A stretch of DNA of 31,192 bases from Veillonella sp. GTDB lineage: Bacteria; Bacillota_C; Negativicutes; Veillonellales; Veillonellaceae. Both the position numbers and the translations under genes were made by a program. Where the stretch lies: assembly GCA_018367495.1 (NCBI GenBank), contig JAGZGB010000014.1, positions 1 through 31,192 of the forward strand. The letters are read 5' to 3'. Under the pieces are notes generated by a model. The model did no database searches. It saw only the letters and a program-made list of their open reading frames with translations, and was not told the DNA's origin. Every line of letters begins with the position of its first letter. Position 1 is the stretch's first letter. Below, piece after piece: positions 1 to 7,862 of the stretch.

Positions 1-982
1 TCCATACATCTTGATTACTGACCGTAAAATCAGTGCTATCGCTGATATGTTGCCAACACTTGAAAAAGTGGTAAAAGTAGGTAAAGAACTTCTTATCATT
101 GCTGAAGATGTAGAAGGTGAAGCATTGGCTACATTGGTAGTAAACCGCTTGCGTGGTACTTTTAAAGCAGTAGCTGTAAAAGCTCCTGGCTTTGGTGACC
201 GTCGTAAAGCTATGCTTGAAGATATCGCTATCTTGACTGGTGGTACTGTAATCACTGAAGATATGGGCCGTAAACTTGATTCCGTAGAACTTACAGACCT
301 TGGTACAGCTCGTCAAGTTCGCATCACTAAAGATGAAACTACAATCATCGATGGTGTAGGCGATAAAGACGTAATCGCTAAACGTGTAAGCCAAATCCGT
401 GCACAAGTGGAAGAAACAACTTCTGAATTCGACCGTGAAAAATTACAAGAACGTCTTGCAAAATTATCCGGTGGTGTTGCAGTTATCGAAGTAGGTGCTG
501 CTACAGAAGTTGAAATGAAAGATAAAAAACTTCGTATCGAAGATGCATTGAACGCAACTCGCGCTGCTGTTGAAGAAGGTATCGTAGCAGGTGGTGGTAC
601 TACATTCATCGATATCATCCCTGCATTGAATACATTAGAAGAAACTGGTGACGTTCAAACAGGTATTAACCTTGTTAAACGTGCAGTAGAAGAACCTCTT
701 CGTCAAATCGCTTACAATGCTGGTCTTGAAGGTTCTGTTGTAGTAGAAAAAGTTAAAAATACAGAAGCTGGCGTAGGTTTCAATGCATTGACTGAAGAAT
801 ATATCGACATGGTTAAAGCTGGTATTGTGGATCCTGCTAAAGTAACACGTTCTGCTCTTCAAAATGCTGCATCTATTGCATCTCTTGTATTGACTACTGA
901 AACAATCGTAGCTGATAAAGTAGAAGAAAATGCTGCCGCACCTGCAATGCCTCCAATGGGTGGTATGGGCGGTATGATGTAA
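1..982 (+). CDS. groEL: 60 kDa chaperonin GroEL, 3' part (5' end outside window)
   Basis: The reading frame is open from the first base of the window, so this is the C-terminal ~326 residues of GroEL (family length about 540-545). It covers the second half of the apical domain, then the intermediate and C-terminal equatorial domains. Visible family signatures are [17 protein letters not shown], the [12 protein letters not shown] stretch, the AGGGTTF segment of the equatorial ATP-binding domain, and the Gly-Met-rich tail [11 protein letters not shown]. GroEL forms the double-ring ATP-driven folding chamber with GroES in the cytoplasm; groES would be expected just upstream but is not in the window. 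A strong terminator follows, so groEL ends its operon. The TTG at position 11 is internal, not a start. Product identity is certain; regulation cannot be judged because the promoter lies outside. Confidence 0.98.
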   Translation, partial: PYILITDRKISAIADMLPTLEKVVKVGKELLIIAEDVEGEALATLVVNRLRGTFKAVAVKAPGFGDRRKAMLEDIAILTGGTVITEDMGRKLDSVELTDLGTARQVRITKDETTIIDGVGDKDVIAKRVSQIRAQVEETTSEFDREKLQERLAKLSGGVAVIEVGAATEVEMKDKKLRIEDALNATRAAVEEGIVAGGGTTFIDIIPALNTLEETGDVQTGINLVKRAVEEPLRQIAYNAGLEGSVVVEKVKNTEAGVGFNALTEEYIDMVKAGIVDPAKVTRSALQNAASIASLVLTTETIVADKVEENAAAPAMPPMGGMGGMM

Positions 983-1015
983 TCAACTGCTTAGACCATA
1001 ATATATAATATTTAG

Positions 1016-1070
1016 AATAATCCTAATGAATTAGGAACTATATGTTCACTTTTTCATTAGGATTATTTTT
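1016..1070 (+). terminator. Rho-independent terminator after groEL
   Basis: A perfect 15-bp inverted repeat (1016-1030 with 1053-1067; arms read AATAATCCTAATGAA and its complement) is followed by a run of T. The loop is 22 nt. It lies 33 bp after the groEL stop codon and closes that operon. Confidence 0.9.
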
Positions 1071-1157
1071 ATATTTAATTTAATAATCAATGGTAATTTA
1101 TATCATATATGTTACACATATTATTAATAGTAAAGATAGTACATGATATTTTTTGAC

Positions 1158-1193
1158 GATTAATAATTTGAATTAGATTAATAATTTGAATTA
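1158..1193. repeat. 18-bp tandem direct repeat, two copies
   Basis: The unit GATTAATAATTTGAATTA occurs twice head to tail with no mismatch and no gap, and a third partial unit (GATTA) begins at 1194. It lies about 90 bp upstream of the DoxX promoter. The function is unknown. It may be replication slippage in AT-rich DNA or a pair of regulator sites. Confidence 0.85.
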
Positions 1194-1282
1194 GATTATT
1201 ATATATGGTTTATTAAATCGACAAAATTGATTTTAAAAACCATATATGTTATAATTCTATAGAATTTAATATTGAGTCTAGT

Positions 1283-1311
1283 TTGACATAGTAGTTTTTG
1301 AACATTATAAT
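1283..1311 (+). promoter_or_regulatory. Consensus sigma-A promoter of the DoxX gene
   Basis: TTGACA (1283-1288) and TATAAT (1306-1311) are separated by exactly 17 bp, matching the vegetative sigma-factor consensus in all 12 positions. The predicted transcription start is near 1318. Confidence 0.9.
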
Positions 1312-1317
1312 ATGGCT

Positions 1318-1333
1318 ATCGAAATATTTCGAT
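1318..1333. promoter_or_regulatory. Perfect 16-bp palindrome at the predicted transcription start; candidate operator
   Basis: ATCGAAATATTTCGAT is a perfect palindrome beginning 6 bp after the -10 box, so it covers the predicted +1 region. This is a classic position for a dimeric repressor such as a MarR- or TetR-type protein. No regulator gene is adjacent, so the cognate factor is unknown. Confidence 0.55.
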
Positions 1334-1360
1334 TTCATTTTGTTTGAAAGAAGGATTACT

Positions 1361-1777
1361 ATGTTGAGCTTTATTTTTAAAAGTAAACCTAATTATATTA
1401 ATTTTGGCCTCTTAGTTTACCGTTTGGCACTTGGCATTTCCATGTTTTATCATGGTTATTTAAAGTACTTGAGCGGTGCTGAAGGCCTTTATAAAGTTGG
1501 GGCTATGTTGGCACCATTAGGTGTACCTGGTGGTTATGAAATATTAGGTACCATGGCAGCATATGCAGAAATGATAGGCGGCGTACTTATAGCAATTGGT
1601 CTATTTACACGTATTGGATCTTTGCTAATCATAGGTACATTAGCTATGGCAACAACATTAAATCTTAATGGCAGCTTCTTTAGCTGGGATTATCCATCTC
1701 AAATGGGCTTTGGTGCACTTATGTTGTTCTTTGTTGGTGCAGGTCGCTATAGCCTAGATAAAGCTTTATTTAAATAA
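1361..1777 (+). CDS. DoxX-family membrane protein
   Basis: A 138-residue protein with four hydrophobic segments, roughly residues 15-35, 60-80, 85-105 and 115-133. The pattern FGLLVYRLALGISMFYHG near the N-terminus, the later GGVLIAIGLFTRIGS and a closing YSLDKAL fit the DoxX/DoxD family of small inner-membrane proteins. Members have been linked to redox or thiol stress and to quinone-type reactions, but the reaction is not settled, so no enzyme function is claimed. The ATG at 1361 is chosen because GAAAGAAGG lies just upstream at a good distance. An in-frame TTG at 1298 falls inside the promoter and is excluded. The gene has its own consensus promoter with a palindrome at +1, suggesting inducible control, and ends at a terminator hairpin. 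Confidence 0.85.
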   Translation: MLSFIFKSKPNYINFGLLVYRLALGISMFYHGYLKYLSGAEGLYKVGAMLAPLGVPGGYEILGTMAAYAEMIGGVLIAIGLFTRIGSLLIIGTLAMATTLNLNGSFFSWDYPSQMGFGALMLFFVGAGRYSLDKALFK

Positions 1778-1790
1778 TAATTAGGATAAT

Positions 1791-1820
1791 AGACTCATCG
1801 CTTGATGGGTCTTTTATTTG
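1791..1820 (+). terminator. Terminator hairpin between the DoxX gene and lysA
   Basis: A 9-bp stem (1791-1799 with 1804-1812, one G-T pair) has a 4-nt loop and is followed by TTTATTTG. It ends only about 20 bp before the lysA start codon, so it either ends the DoxX transcript or attenuates read-through into lysA. Confidence 0.7.
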
Positions 1821-1835
1821 TGTAGAGAGGTTATT

Positions 1836-3092
1836 ATGAATACAAAAACAGTTCCGTTTACAGCTGAACAATTAGAAAATATTATTGCCCAATATCCAAC
1901 ACCATTTCATATTTACGATGAAGAAGGTATCGTAGAAAATATGAAAGCATTCATCAATGCATTCTCTTGGAATAAAGGGTTTAAACAATATTTTGCTGTA
2001 AAAGCAACTCCAAATCCATATATTATGCGTGTATTACAAAAGCTTGGTGTAGGTGCCGATTGTTCTTCCTTAGCAGAATTAATGCTATGTGAAAAAGTGG
2101 GCATTACAGGTCATGATATTATGTTCACATCTAATGACACACCATATGTGGAATACAAAAAAGCACTTGAATTAGGTGCCATCATCAATCTTGATGATAT
2201 TACTCATATTGAATATTTGGAAAAAAATCATGGCTCCTTGCCTGATACATTCTGCGTGCGTTACAACCCAGGCTCCTTAAAAGAAGGGGGAAATACTATT
2301 ATTGGTCTTCCTGAAGAAGCTAAATATGGTATGACACGTGAACAAATTCTTGAGGCTTACAAACAATTGCAAGCAAAAGGTGTAAAACACTTTGGTATCC
2401 ATACAATGGTTGTATCTAATGAGCTTGATATCGATGGCTTAGTTGGCACCGCTGAACTTTGCTTCAATCTTGCTGTAGATATTAAAAATGAACTCGGTAT
2501 CAATGTTGAGTTTATCGATCTTGGTGGTGGCGTAGGTGTTGCTTATAAACCAGAACAAACACCTGTAGATTTTAAAGCGCTTAGCAAGGGTGTAGAAGAG
2601 GCTTACAATAGAATTCTTGTAGCTAATGGTCTTGGTGATGTGGCATTAGCTTATGAATGTGGTCGTATGGTAACAGGTCCTTTTGGTTACCTTGTTTCTA
2701 CAGCTATTCATAAAAAGGATATTTACCGTCACTATATCGGTCTAGACTCCTGCATGGCAAACCTTATGCGTCCAGCATTATATGGTTCTTATCATCATAT
2801 TACTGTAATGGGGAAAGAAAATGCACCTAAGGATCACGTATACGATGTAACTGGTTCTTTATGTGAAAATAATGATAAATTTGCTATTCAACGTGAGTTG
2901 CCAAAAATTGATATTGGCGATCGTATCATCATCCATGATGCTGGTGCGCATGGTCACTCCATGGGCTTTAACTATAATGGTAAATTACGCTCTGCTGAGT
3001 TGTTATTACATAAAGATGGTTCTGTTACACAAATTCGACGTGCTGAAACATATGATGATTTGTTTGGCACTCTTGATTTCTCCAACCTATAA
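1836..3092 (+). CDS. lysA: Diaminopimelate decarboxylase (PLP-dependent, fold type III)
   Basis: A 418-residue enzyme predicted to decarboxylate meso-diaminopimelate to L-lysine, the last step of lysine synthesis. The N-terminal barrel shows TPFHIYDE and YFAVKAT, where Lys56 is the expected Schiff-base lysine for PLP. GADCSSLAEL, DLGGGVG (phosphate-binding glycines) and ECGRMVTGPFG follow. The C-terminal half has LMRPALYGSYHHI, and GSLCENND carries the cysteine expected at the active-site interface. The start is ATG 1836 with AGAGAGG upstream; an in-frame TTG at 1818 lies in the terminator tail and is rejected. The family also includes ornithine, lysine and carboxynorspermidine decarboxylases. 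The HTMVVSNELD stretch replaces the more usual HxHIGS motif, so the exact substrate is slightly less certain than the fold. No room exists for a separate promoter between the upstream hairpin and the start. Confidence 0.8.
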   Translation: MNTKTVPFTAEQLENIIAQYPTPFHIYDEEGIVENMKAFINAFSWNKGFKQYFAVKATPNPYIMRVLQKLGVGADCSSLAELMLCEKVGITGHDIMFTSNDTPYVEYKKALELGAIINLDDITHIEYLEKNHGSLPDTFCVRYNPGSLKEGGNTIIGLPEEAKYGMTREQILEAYKQLQAKGVKHFGIHTMVVSNELDIDGLVGTAELCFNLAVDIKNELGINVEFIDLGGGVGVAYKPEQTPVDFKALSKGVEEAYNRILVANGLGDVALAYECGRMVTGPFGYLVSTAIHKKDIYRHYIGLDSCMANLMRPALYGSYHHITVMGKENAPKDHVYDVTGSLCENNDKFAIQRELPKIDIGDRIIIHDAGAHGHSMGFNYNGKLRSAELLLHKDGSVTQIRRAETYDDLFGTLDFSNL

Positions 3093-3199
3093 TTTAATAT
3101 TGAGAATCGAATAGGATGAGAATAAATATTAATAAAAGCTTATCAATATATGTAATATACGATATTTTTTTAATTCCTGTATATTTTAGTAGGAATATC

Positions 3200-3228
3200 T
3201 TGCTATCATTTAGATAAGAATGTATAAT
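3200..3228 (+). promoter_or_regulatory. Sigma-A-like promoter upstream of suf (distal)
   Basis: TTGCTA (3200-3205) and TATAAT (3223-3228) have 17-bp spacing, with a predicted start near 3235. It fires into a terminator-like hairpin about 40 nt downstream, so it makes a short RNA or an attenuated suf leader. Confidence 0.65.
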
Positions 3229-3274
3229 GATTATAGATTGTTATGCACATACTTGCTAAGTTGGCGAGAATTAC

Positions 3275-3307
3275 GGCGGTATTCACGTTAGTGCGTACCG
3301 CCTTTTT
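3275..3307 (+). terminator. GC-rich terminator or attenuator upstream of suf
   Basis: GGCGGTA (3275-3281) pairs with TACCGCC (3296-3302), an inner CAC/GTG pair extends the hairpin, and five T follow. It may end lysA transcription, which finishes about 180 bp upstream. It is also placed to terminate transcripts from the promoter at 3200-3228. Confidence 0.85.
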
Positions 3308-3311
3308 ATAT

Positions 3312-3367
3312 GTGTCAATATATACGTTTTACATATAATACTTGTATGTTTCTTATGAACACATACA
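3312..3367 (+). promoter_or_regulatory. Proximal suf promoter with inverted repeat at the start region
   Basis: GTGTCA (3312-3317; four of six match TTGACA) and TATAAT (3334-3339) are spaced 16 bp apart, downstream of the terminator. The inverted repeat TGTATGT (3343-3349) / ACATACA (3361-3367) follows, covering the predicted +1 and leader. It could be a repressor site or a small leader hairpin near the sufC ribosome-binding site. Confidence 0.5.
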
Positions 3368-3388
3368 TTATGAGAAGGAGTGAACATT

Positions 3389-4132
3389 TTGGCTGAATTA
3401 CTTCAGATAAAAGATTTAAAGGTATCCGTTGAAGGTAAACAAATCTTAAAAGGTATCGACTTAACAATTAATAAAGGTGAAATTCATGTTGTAATGGGTA
3501 CAAATGGTGCAGGTAAATCTACACTTGCCAATGCTATTATGGGCAACACTACATATACTGTAGATAGTGGTTCTATTATTTTTGATGGTAAAGATATTAC
3601 GGAAGATGCTGTAAATGATCGTGCAAAAGCAGGTATTTTTATGTCCTTCCAAAATCCAATCTCCATCCCTGGTATTACTGTAGAAAACTTCATTCGTACT
3701 GCTAAATCTACTATTACAGGTGAAAACGTTCGTGCTTTATCTTTTAAAAAAGAATTGAAAGGAAAAATGGATGAATTATCCTTTGATTTGTCCTATGCAC
3801 AACGCTATGTAAATGAAGGTTTTTCCGGTGGTGAACGCAAGAAAAATGAAATTCTTCAAATGTCTATCCTGAATCCTAAATTAGCTATTCTTGATGAAAC
3901 AGACTCCGGCCTTGACGTAGATGCGGTTCGTATCGTATCTGAAGGTGTACAACGTTTCCACAACGAAGAAAATGCTGTATTGATCATCACTCACCACAAC
4001 CAAATCTTGCAAAAATTAAAACCTGATTTCGTTCATGTATTGATCAATGGTAAGATCGTTAAAACTGGTGATGCTTCTCTTGTACGTGAAATCGAAGAAA
4101 AAGGTTACGACGCATACAAAGCATTAGCATAG
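3389..4132 (+). CDS. sufC: Fe-S cluster assembly ATPase SufC
   Basis: A 247-residue ABC-type ATPase that powers the SufBCD scaffold during iron-sulfur cluster assembly in the cytoplasm. It shows Walker A GTNGAGKST (about residues 37-45), the SufC-type signature FSGGERKKNEILQM, Walker B LAILDETDSGLD and the switch ITHH. The length is normal for SufC, and no membrane-spanning partner is present, unlike ABC transporters. TTG 3389 is chosen as start because GAGAAGGAG (3372-3380) lies 8 bp upstream; an in-frame GTG at 3380 overlaps that ribosome-binding site. It is the first gene of sufCBDSU-HAD, 8 bp before sufB. Confidence 0.95.
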   Translation: MAELLQIKDLKVSVEGKQILKGIDLTINKGEIHVVMGTNGAGKSTLANAIMGNTTYTVDSGSIIFDGKDITEDAVNDRAKAGIFMSFQNPISIPGITVENFIRTAKSTITGENVRALSFKKELKGKMDELSFDLSYAQRYVNEGFSGGERKKNEILQMSILNPKLAILDETDSGLDVDAVRIVSEGVQRFHNEENAVLIITHHNQILQKLKPDFVHVLINGKIVKTGDASLVREIEEKGYDAYKALA

Positions 4133-4140
4133 GAGGCACA

Positions 4141-5550
4141 ATGGAAGAAAGAAAGAAAACCCAAGTCGCGGATATGGACCGTGGTGTCTACGATATTAAG
4201 AATGATTTTGAATATTCTTATATTTCTGATGCTGGTTTAACAGAAGATATTATCCGTGAAATTTGGTCTAATAAAAATGAACCTGAATGGATGCTTGATT
4301 TCCGTTTGAAATCTTTAGAAATCTACAATCGCATGGGGATTCCAAATTGGATTCCTGATATTTCTGGCTTAGATATGGCAAATATTCATACCTATGTTAA
4401 GCCTAAGGTAGATATGAAAGAAAACTGGGACGAAGTTCCAGAAGAAATTAAAAGCACGTTTGACCGCTTAGGTATTCCAGAAGCGGAAAAAACATCTCTT
4501 GCAGGTGTGGGTGCTCAGTATGACTCTGAAGTCGTTTATCACAGTATCCAAGAAGATCTTGTTAAACAAGGCGTTATCTATACAGATATTGAAACAGCAC
4601 TTCATGAGCATGAAGAAATTGTAAAAAAATACTGGATGACATTGATTCCTCCAACTGACCACAAATGGGCAGCTCTTCATGGTGCTGTTTGGTCTGGTGG
4701 TTCCTTCGTATATGTTCCAGCAGGTGTGCAAGTAGAGATTCCATTGCAATCCTATTTCCGTTTGAATGCACCAGGTGCTGGTCAGTTTGAACATACTATG
4801 ATTATTGTTGAAGAAGGCGCTAAATTGCACTTCATCGAAGGTTGTTCCGCGCCTAAATACGACGTATCCAACCTTCATGCTGGTGCCGTTGAATTGTTTG
4901 TAAAAGATAATGCTACATTGCGTTATTCTACAATTGAAAACTGGTCTAAGAACATGTACAACCTTAACACAAAACGTTGTGTTGTTGGTAAAGGTGGTAC
5001 TATTGAGTGGGTATCTGGTTCCTTTGGTTCCAAAGTATCTTGCTTGTATCCAATGAGTATCCTTAATGGTGAAGGTGCACATGCTGAATTTACAGGTGTA
5101 ACATTTGCTGGTGAAGGACAATTTCTTGATACTGGTTGTAAGGTAGTTCATAATGCACCTTATACAACAAGTAATGTAAACTCTAAATCTATCTCTAAAT
5201 CCGGTGGTGCTGCTATTTACCGTGGTCTTTTGAAAATTGGTCCTAAAGCAGAACATTCCAAAGCGACTGTATCTTGTGAATCTTTGATGCTTGATGCAGA
5301 GTCCCAATCTGATACAATTCCAGCTATTATCGTAGAAAACGATAATGTGGATTTAGGCCATGAAGCTAAAATCGGTCGTATTTCTGACGAAGCGATTTTC
5401 TATCTCATGACACGTGGTATTAGTGAAGAAGAAGCTCGTGCAATGCTCGTTCGTGGTTTCGTAGAGCCAATTTCTAAAGAATTACCACTTGAGTATGCTG
5501 TAGAAATGAACAATCTAATCAATCTTGAATTAGAAGGTTCTATCGGTTAA
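4141..5550 (+). CDS. sufB: Fe-S cluster scaffold protein SufB
   Basis: A 469-residue SufB, the scaffold subunit on which the new cluster is built in the SufB-C-D complex. Family-typical stretches include YDIKNDFEYSY near the N-terminus, VPAGVQVEIPLQSYF, QFEHTMIIVEEGA, the beta-helix core, and a C-terminus with GHEAKIGRISDEAIFYLMTRG followed by ELPLEYAVEMNNLI. The length matches Firmicute SufB. The start ATG follows AGGAGG. The SDTIPA stretch takes the place of the cysteine-containing segment of enterobacterial SufB; recall of the Bacillus form suggests this is the usual Gram-positive-type sequence, not a defect. It is translationally linked with sufC and sufD by short gaps. Confidence 0.96.
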   Translation: MEERKKTQVADMDRGVYDIKNDFEYSYISDAGLTEDIIREIWSNKNEPEWMLDFRLKSLEIYNRMGIPNWIPDISGLDMANIHTYVKPKVDMKENWDEVPEEIKSTFDRLGIPEAEKTSLAGVGAQYDSEVVYHSIQEDLVKQGVIYTDIETALHEHEEIVKKYWMTLIPPTDHKWAALHGAVWSGGSFVYVPAGVQVEIPLQSYFRLNAPGAGQFEHTMIIVEEGAKLHFIEGCSAPKYDVSNLHAGAVELFVKDNATLRYSTIENWSKNMYNLNTKRCVVGKGGTIEWVSGSFGSKVSCLYPMSILNGEGAHAEFTGVTFAGEGQFLDTGCKVVHNAPYTTSNVNSKSISKSGGAAIYRGLLKIGPKAEHSKATVSCESLMLDAESQSDTIPAIIVENDNVDLGHEAKIGRISDEAIFYLMTRGISEEEARAMLVRGFVEPISKELPLEYAVEMNNLINLELEGSIG

Positions 5551-5559
5551 GGAGGAATT

Positions 5560-6606
5560 ATGAGCGAATTACTATTTAATGAACTCCCTAGACCGACATT
5601 CAGATGGTTGCGTGTTAACCATACTGTAAGCTCTCTAGTTGGAGATGATACATCCGTACAATCCATCGCTGTAGAAGCGAATCAAAGTATACTTTCACCA
5701 TTGCCTACAGGGGCTCCATTATTAGATGCTAAATATGAAGGTGCTAATAAGGAAGCTGTTCAAGCATTGGTGGATAGTGCAGAAGGTTATGCTATCAATA
5801 TTCCTGCTAATGCAAAGGAAGTTGTAGGTATTCGTATTGACGCTAATGCACGTGTAGCTAACCGTTTCCAATTCATCGTTGGTAAAGGGGCAGAACTAGA
5901 GGTACAATTCTATGTAACTGGCTCTGGTAAAGCTGTAACAAATGTTAATTACTTAAATGAATATGATGTAAAAGAAGGCGGTAATGTTGTTGTTAAAAAG
6001 GTAAATCTTTTACCTGAACATGTACAACATATCGAACATCGCTATACAAAATTAGAAGATAAAGCAGATGTAGAATACATCAATATTGAACTTGGTGGTA
6101 GTGAAAATATTTTGAACTACTATCATGATTTAGTAGGTCAAGAATCCCGTATGGTTCATGATATTGCTTATCTTGGCAACGAAGAGCAAAAATTTGATAT
6201 TTCTATGGTTATGAGTCATGCAGGCAAAAAGTCCTACAGTGACATTCATACATTAGGTGCTCTTAGTGGCAATTCTAAAAAATCCTTCCGCGGCACACTA
6301 GATTTCCTCAATGGAGCAACAGCTTCTGAGGGTGCGGAAGAAGATACTTGCTTATTGTTAGATCCAACTGTAAAATCTGTATCTTTACCACTTTTATTGT
6401 GTAAAGAAGATAATGTAGTAGGTAATCATGCAGCAAGTGCAGGCCAAATTGATCATAATAAATTGTTCTATATCATGAGCCGTGGCTTTAGTGAAGTAGA
6501 AGCAAAACATATTATTGTTGAATCTATGATTCGACCTATTATTGATCGCATTGGTGATGAAACGATTGAAGAGGCAGCTTTAACAGCTGTACGTAATAAA
6601 ATTTAA
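5560..6606 (+). CDS. sufD: Fe-S cluster assembly protein SufD (short form)
   Basis: A 348-residue SufB/SufD-superfamily protein, predicted to pair with SufB and SufC and to help load iron onto the scaffold. The C-terminal hallmark runs from EDNVVGNHAASAGQID, with the conserved histidine, to KLFYIMSRGFSEVEAKHIIVE. It is shorter than the roughly 420-440 residues of Bacillus or E. coli SufD, the deficit being at the N-terminal side. The frame is intact and the start ATG at 5560 follows GGAGGAATT, so this looks like a naturally short form and not a broken gene. It sits between sufB and sufS. Confidence 0.93.
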   Translation: MSELLFNELPRPTFRWLRVNHTVSSLVGDDTSVQSIAVEANQSILSPLPTGAPLLDAKYEGANKEAVQALVDSAEGYAINIPANAKEVVGIRIDANARVANRFQFIVGKGAELEVQFYVTGSGKAVTNVNYLNEYDVKEGGNVVVKKVNLLPEHVQHIEHRYTKLEDKADVEYINIELGGSENILNYYHDLVGQESRMVHDIAYLGNEEQKFDISMVMSHAGKKSYSDIHTLGALSGNSKKSFRGTLDFLNGATASEGAEEDTCLLLDPTVKSVSLPLLLCKEDNVVGNHAASAGQIDHNKLFYIMSRGFSEVEAKHIIVESMIRPIIDRIGDETIEEAALTAVRNKI

Positions 6607-6618
6607 AGAGGCGTTTTT

Positions 6619-7848
6619 ATGAGACCAATTGCAGAAGCATACAAAGACTTTCCTATACTACATAAAGAGCATAATGGGCACCGCGTTATCTATTTAGATA
6701 GCGGTGCTACTGCACAAATTCCACAGTCCGTAATTGATCGTGTTGTGGAACATATGACACAACGTAATGGTAATCCACATCGTGGCTCTCATGTTTTAGC
6801 TATTGAAGCATCTGAAGACTATGAAAATGCACGTGATCGTGTAGTTGAATTTATCAATGCTCGTGAACGTGAAGAAGTCGTATTTACACGTAATAGTACA
6901 GAATCTATGAACTTGATTGCTCATAGCTATGGTCTTCATAATGTAAAAAAAGGTGAAAAGATTGTCATTACTGTTGCTGAACATCATGCAAACCTTGTAA
7001 CATGGCAATACGTAGCAGAACAAACAGGGGCAACCTTAGAATATATGTACCTTGATGAACATGGGCATTTAAAAGAGGGCGAAATTAATAAAATCGATGA
7101 AAACACTAAAATTGTTGCCTTTGCTCATGTTAGTAATGTACTTGGCATGGAATTTCCTGTAAAAGAATTAACTGAAAAAGCACATTCTGTAGGAGCTGTA
7201 GTGGTTCTAGATGGTGCTCAATCTACACCTCATAAAAAAATTGATGTTCAAGAATTAGATTGTGACTTCTTCGTATTCTCTGGGCATAAAATGTGTGCGT
7301 CTCAAGGTATTGGTGTACTCTATGGTAAACGTGAATTATTAGAAGCTATGCCTCCATTCTTGTTGGGTGGGGATATGATTGAATATGTAAAAGAACAAAC
7401 TGCTACATTCAATGAGCTTCCATATAAGTTCGAAGCAGGTACTCCAAATGCTGATGGTGCCGTTTCCTTGCACGCGGCAATTGATTATTTAGAATCTTTT
7501 GGTATGGATGCTATTGAAGCCTATGAAGAGGAATTAGTAGCATATATTCTTCCTAAAATTGTTGAATTGCCTCATGTTCATGTGATTGGTTCCCAAAACC
7601 CTAAGGAAAAACATGGTGTAATTGCATTCACTGTAGATGATGTACATCCTCATGATGTGGCTACGATTTTGGATTCTAAAGGTATTTGTGTTCGTTCTGG
7701 TCACCATTGTGCTCAACCACTAGGCGCATTCTATAATGTGTCTGCATCTACTCGTTTAAGTATGTACTTATATACTCGTAAAGAAGATCTCGATGCATTC
7801 CTTGAAGTGTTAAAGACAGTTCGTTCAGTAATGGGTTTTAAAGATTAG
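6619..7848 (+). CDS. sufS: Cysteine desulfurase SufS (group II)
   Basis: A 409-residue PLP enzyme that strips sulfur from L-cysteine and passes it, as a persulfide, to SufU. The cofactor lysine is Lys224 in VFSGHKMCASQG. The catalytic cysteine is Cys364 in VRSGHHCAQP, followed by the group II-type short active-site loop. RNSTESMNLIAHS and AEHHANLVTWQ are further family marks. The start ATG at 6619 has AAAGAGGCG upstream. The immediately following sufU confirms the Firmicute SufS-SufU relay in place of SufE. Confidence 0.96.
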   Translation: MRPIAEAYKDFPILHKEHNGHRVIYLDSGATAQIPQSVIDRVVEHMTQRNGNPHRGSHVLAIEASEDYENARDRVVEFINAREREEVVFTRNSTESMNLIAHSYGLHNVKKGEKIVITVAEHHANLVTWQYVAEQTGATLEYMYLDEHGHLKEGEINKIDENTKIVAFAHVSNVLGMEFPVKELTEKAHSVGAVVVLDGAQSTPHKKIDVQELDCDFFVFSGHKMCASQGIGVLYGKRELLEAMPPFLLGGDMIEYVKEQTATFNELPYKFEAGTPNADGAVSLHAAIDYLESFGMDAIEAYEEELVAYILPKIVELPHVHVIGSQNPKEKHGVIAFTVDDVHPHDVATILDSKGICVRSGHHCAQPLGAFYNVSASTRLSMYLYTRKEDLDAFLEVLKTVRSVMGFKD

Positions 7849-7862
7849 GAGATTTACCATCA

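Larger units (their letters stand above)
983..1360. other. AT-rich spacer between groEL and the DoxX gene
   Basis: No gene is visible in this 378-bp spacer. It contains the groEL terminator (1016-1070), an 18-bp tandem direct repeat (1158-1175 and 1176-1193), an 11-bp inverted repeat (1201-1211 with 1237-1247), and the promoter and palindrome that serve the following gene (1283-1333). Confidence 0.8.

Noticed and set aside
1298..1360. N-terminal extension of the DoxX protein from TTG 1298
   Set aside because: It would place the start codon inside the -35/-10 region of the gene's own promoter; ATG 1361 has a good ribosome-binding site.
1793..1836. Lysine riboswitch in front of lysA
   Set aside because: Only a simple terminator hairpin fits in the short gap; there is no room for the roughly 170-nt lysine aptamer.
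4468..5307. Long minus-strand open frame (279 codons) across sufB
   Set aside because: It is antisense to a fully recognisable sufB, has no ribosome-binding site and a translation rich in Cys, Phe, Thr and Ile with no family pattern. It is a codon-bias shadow.
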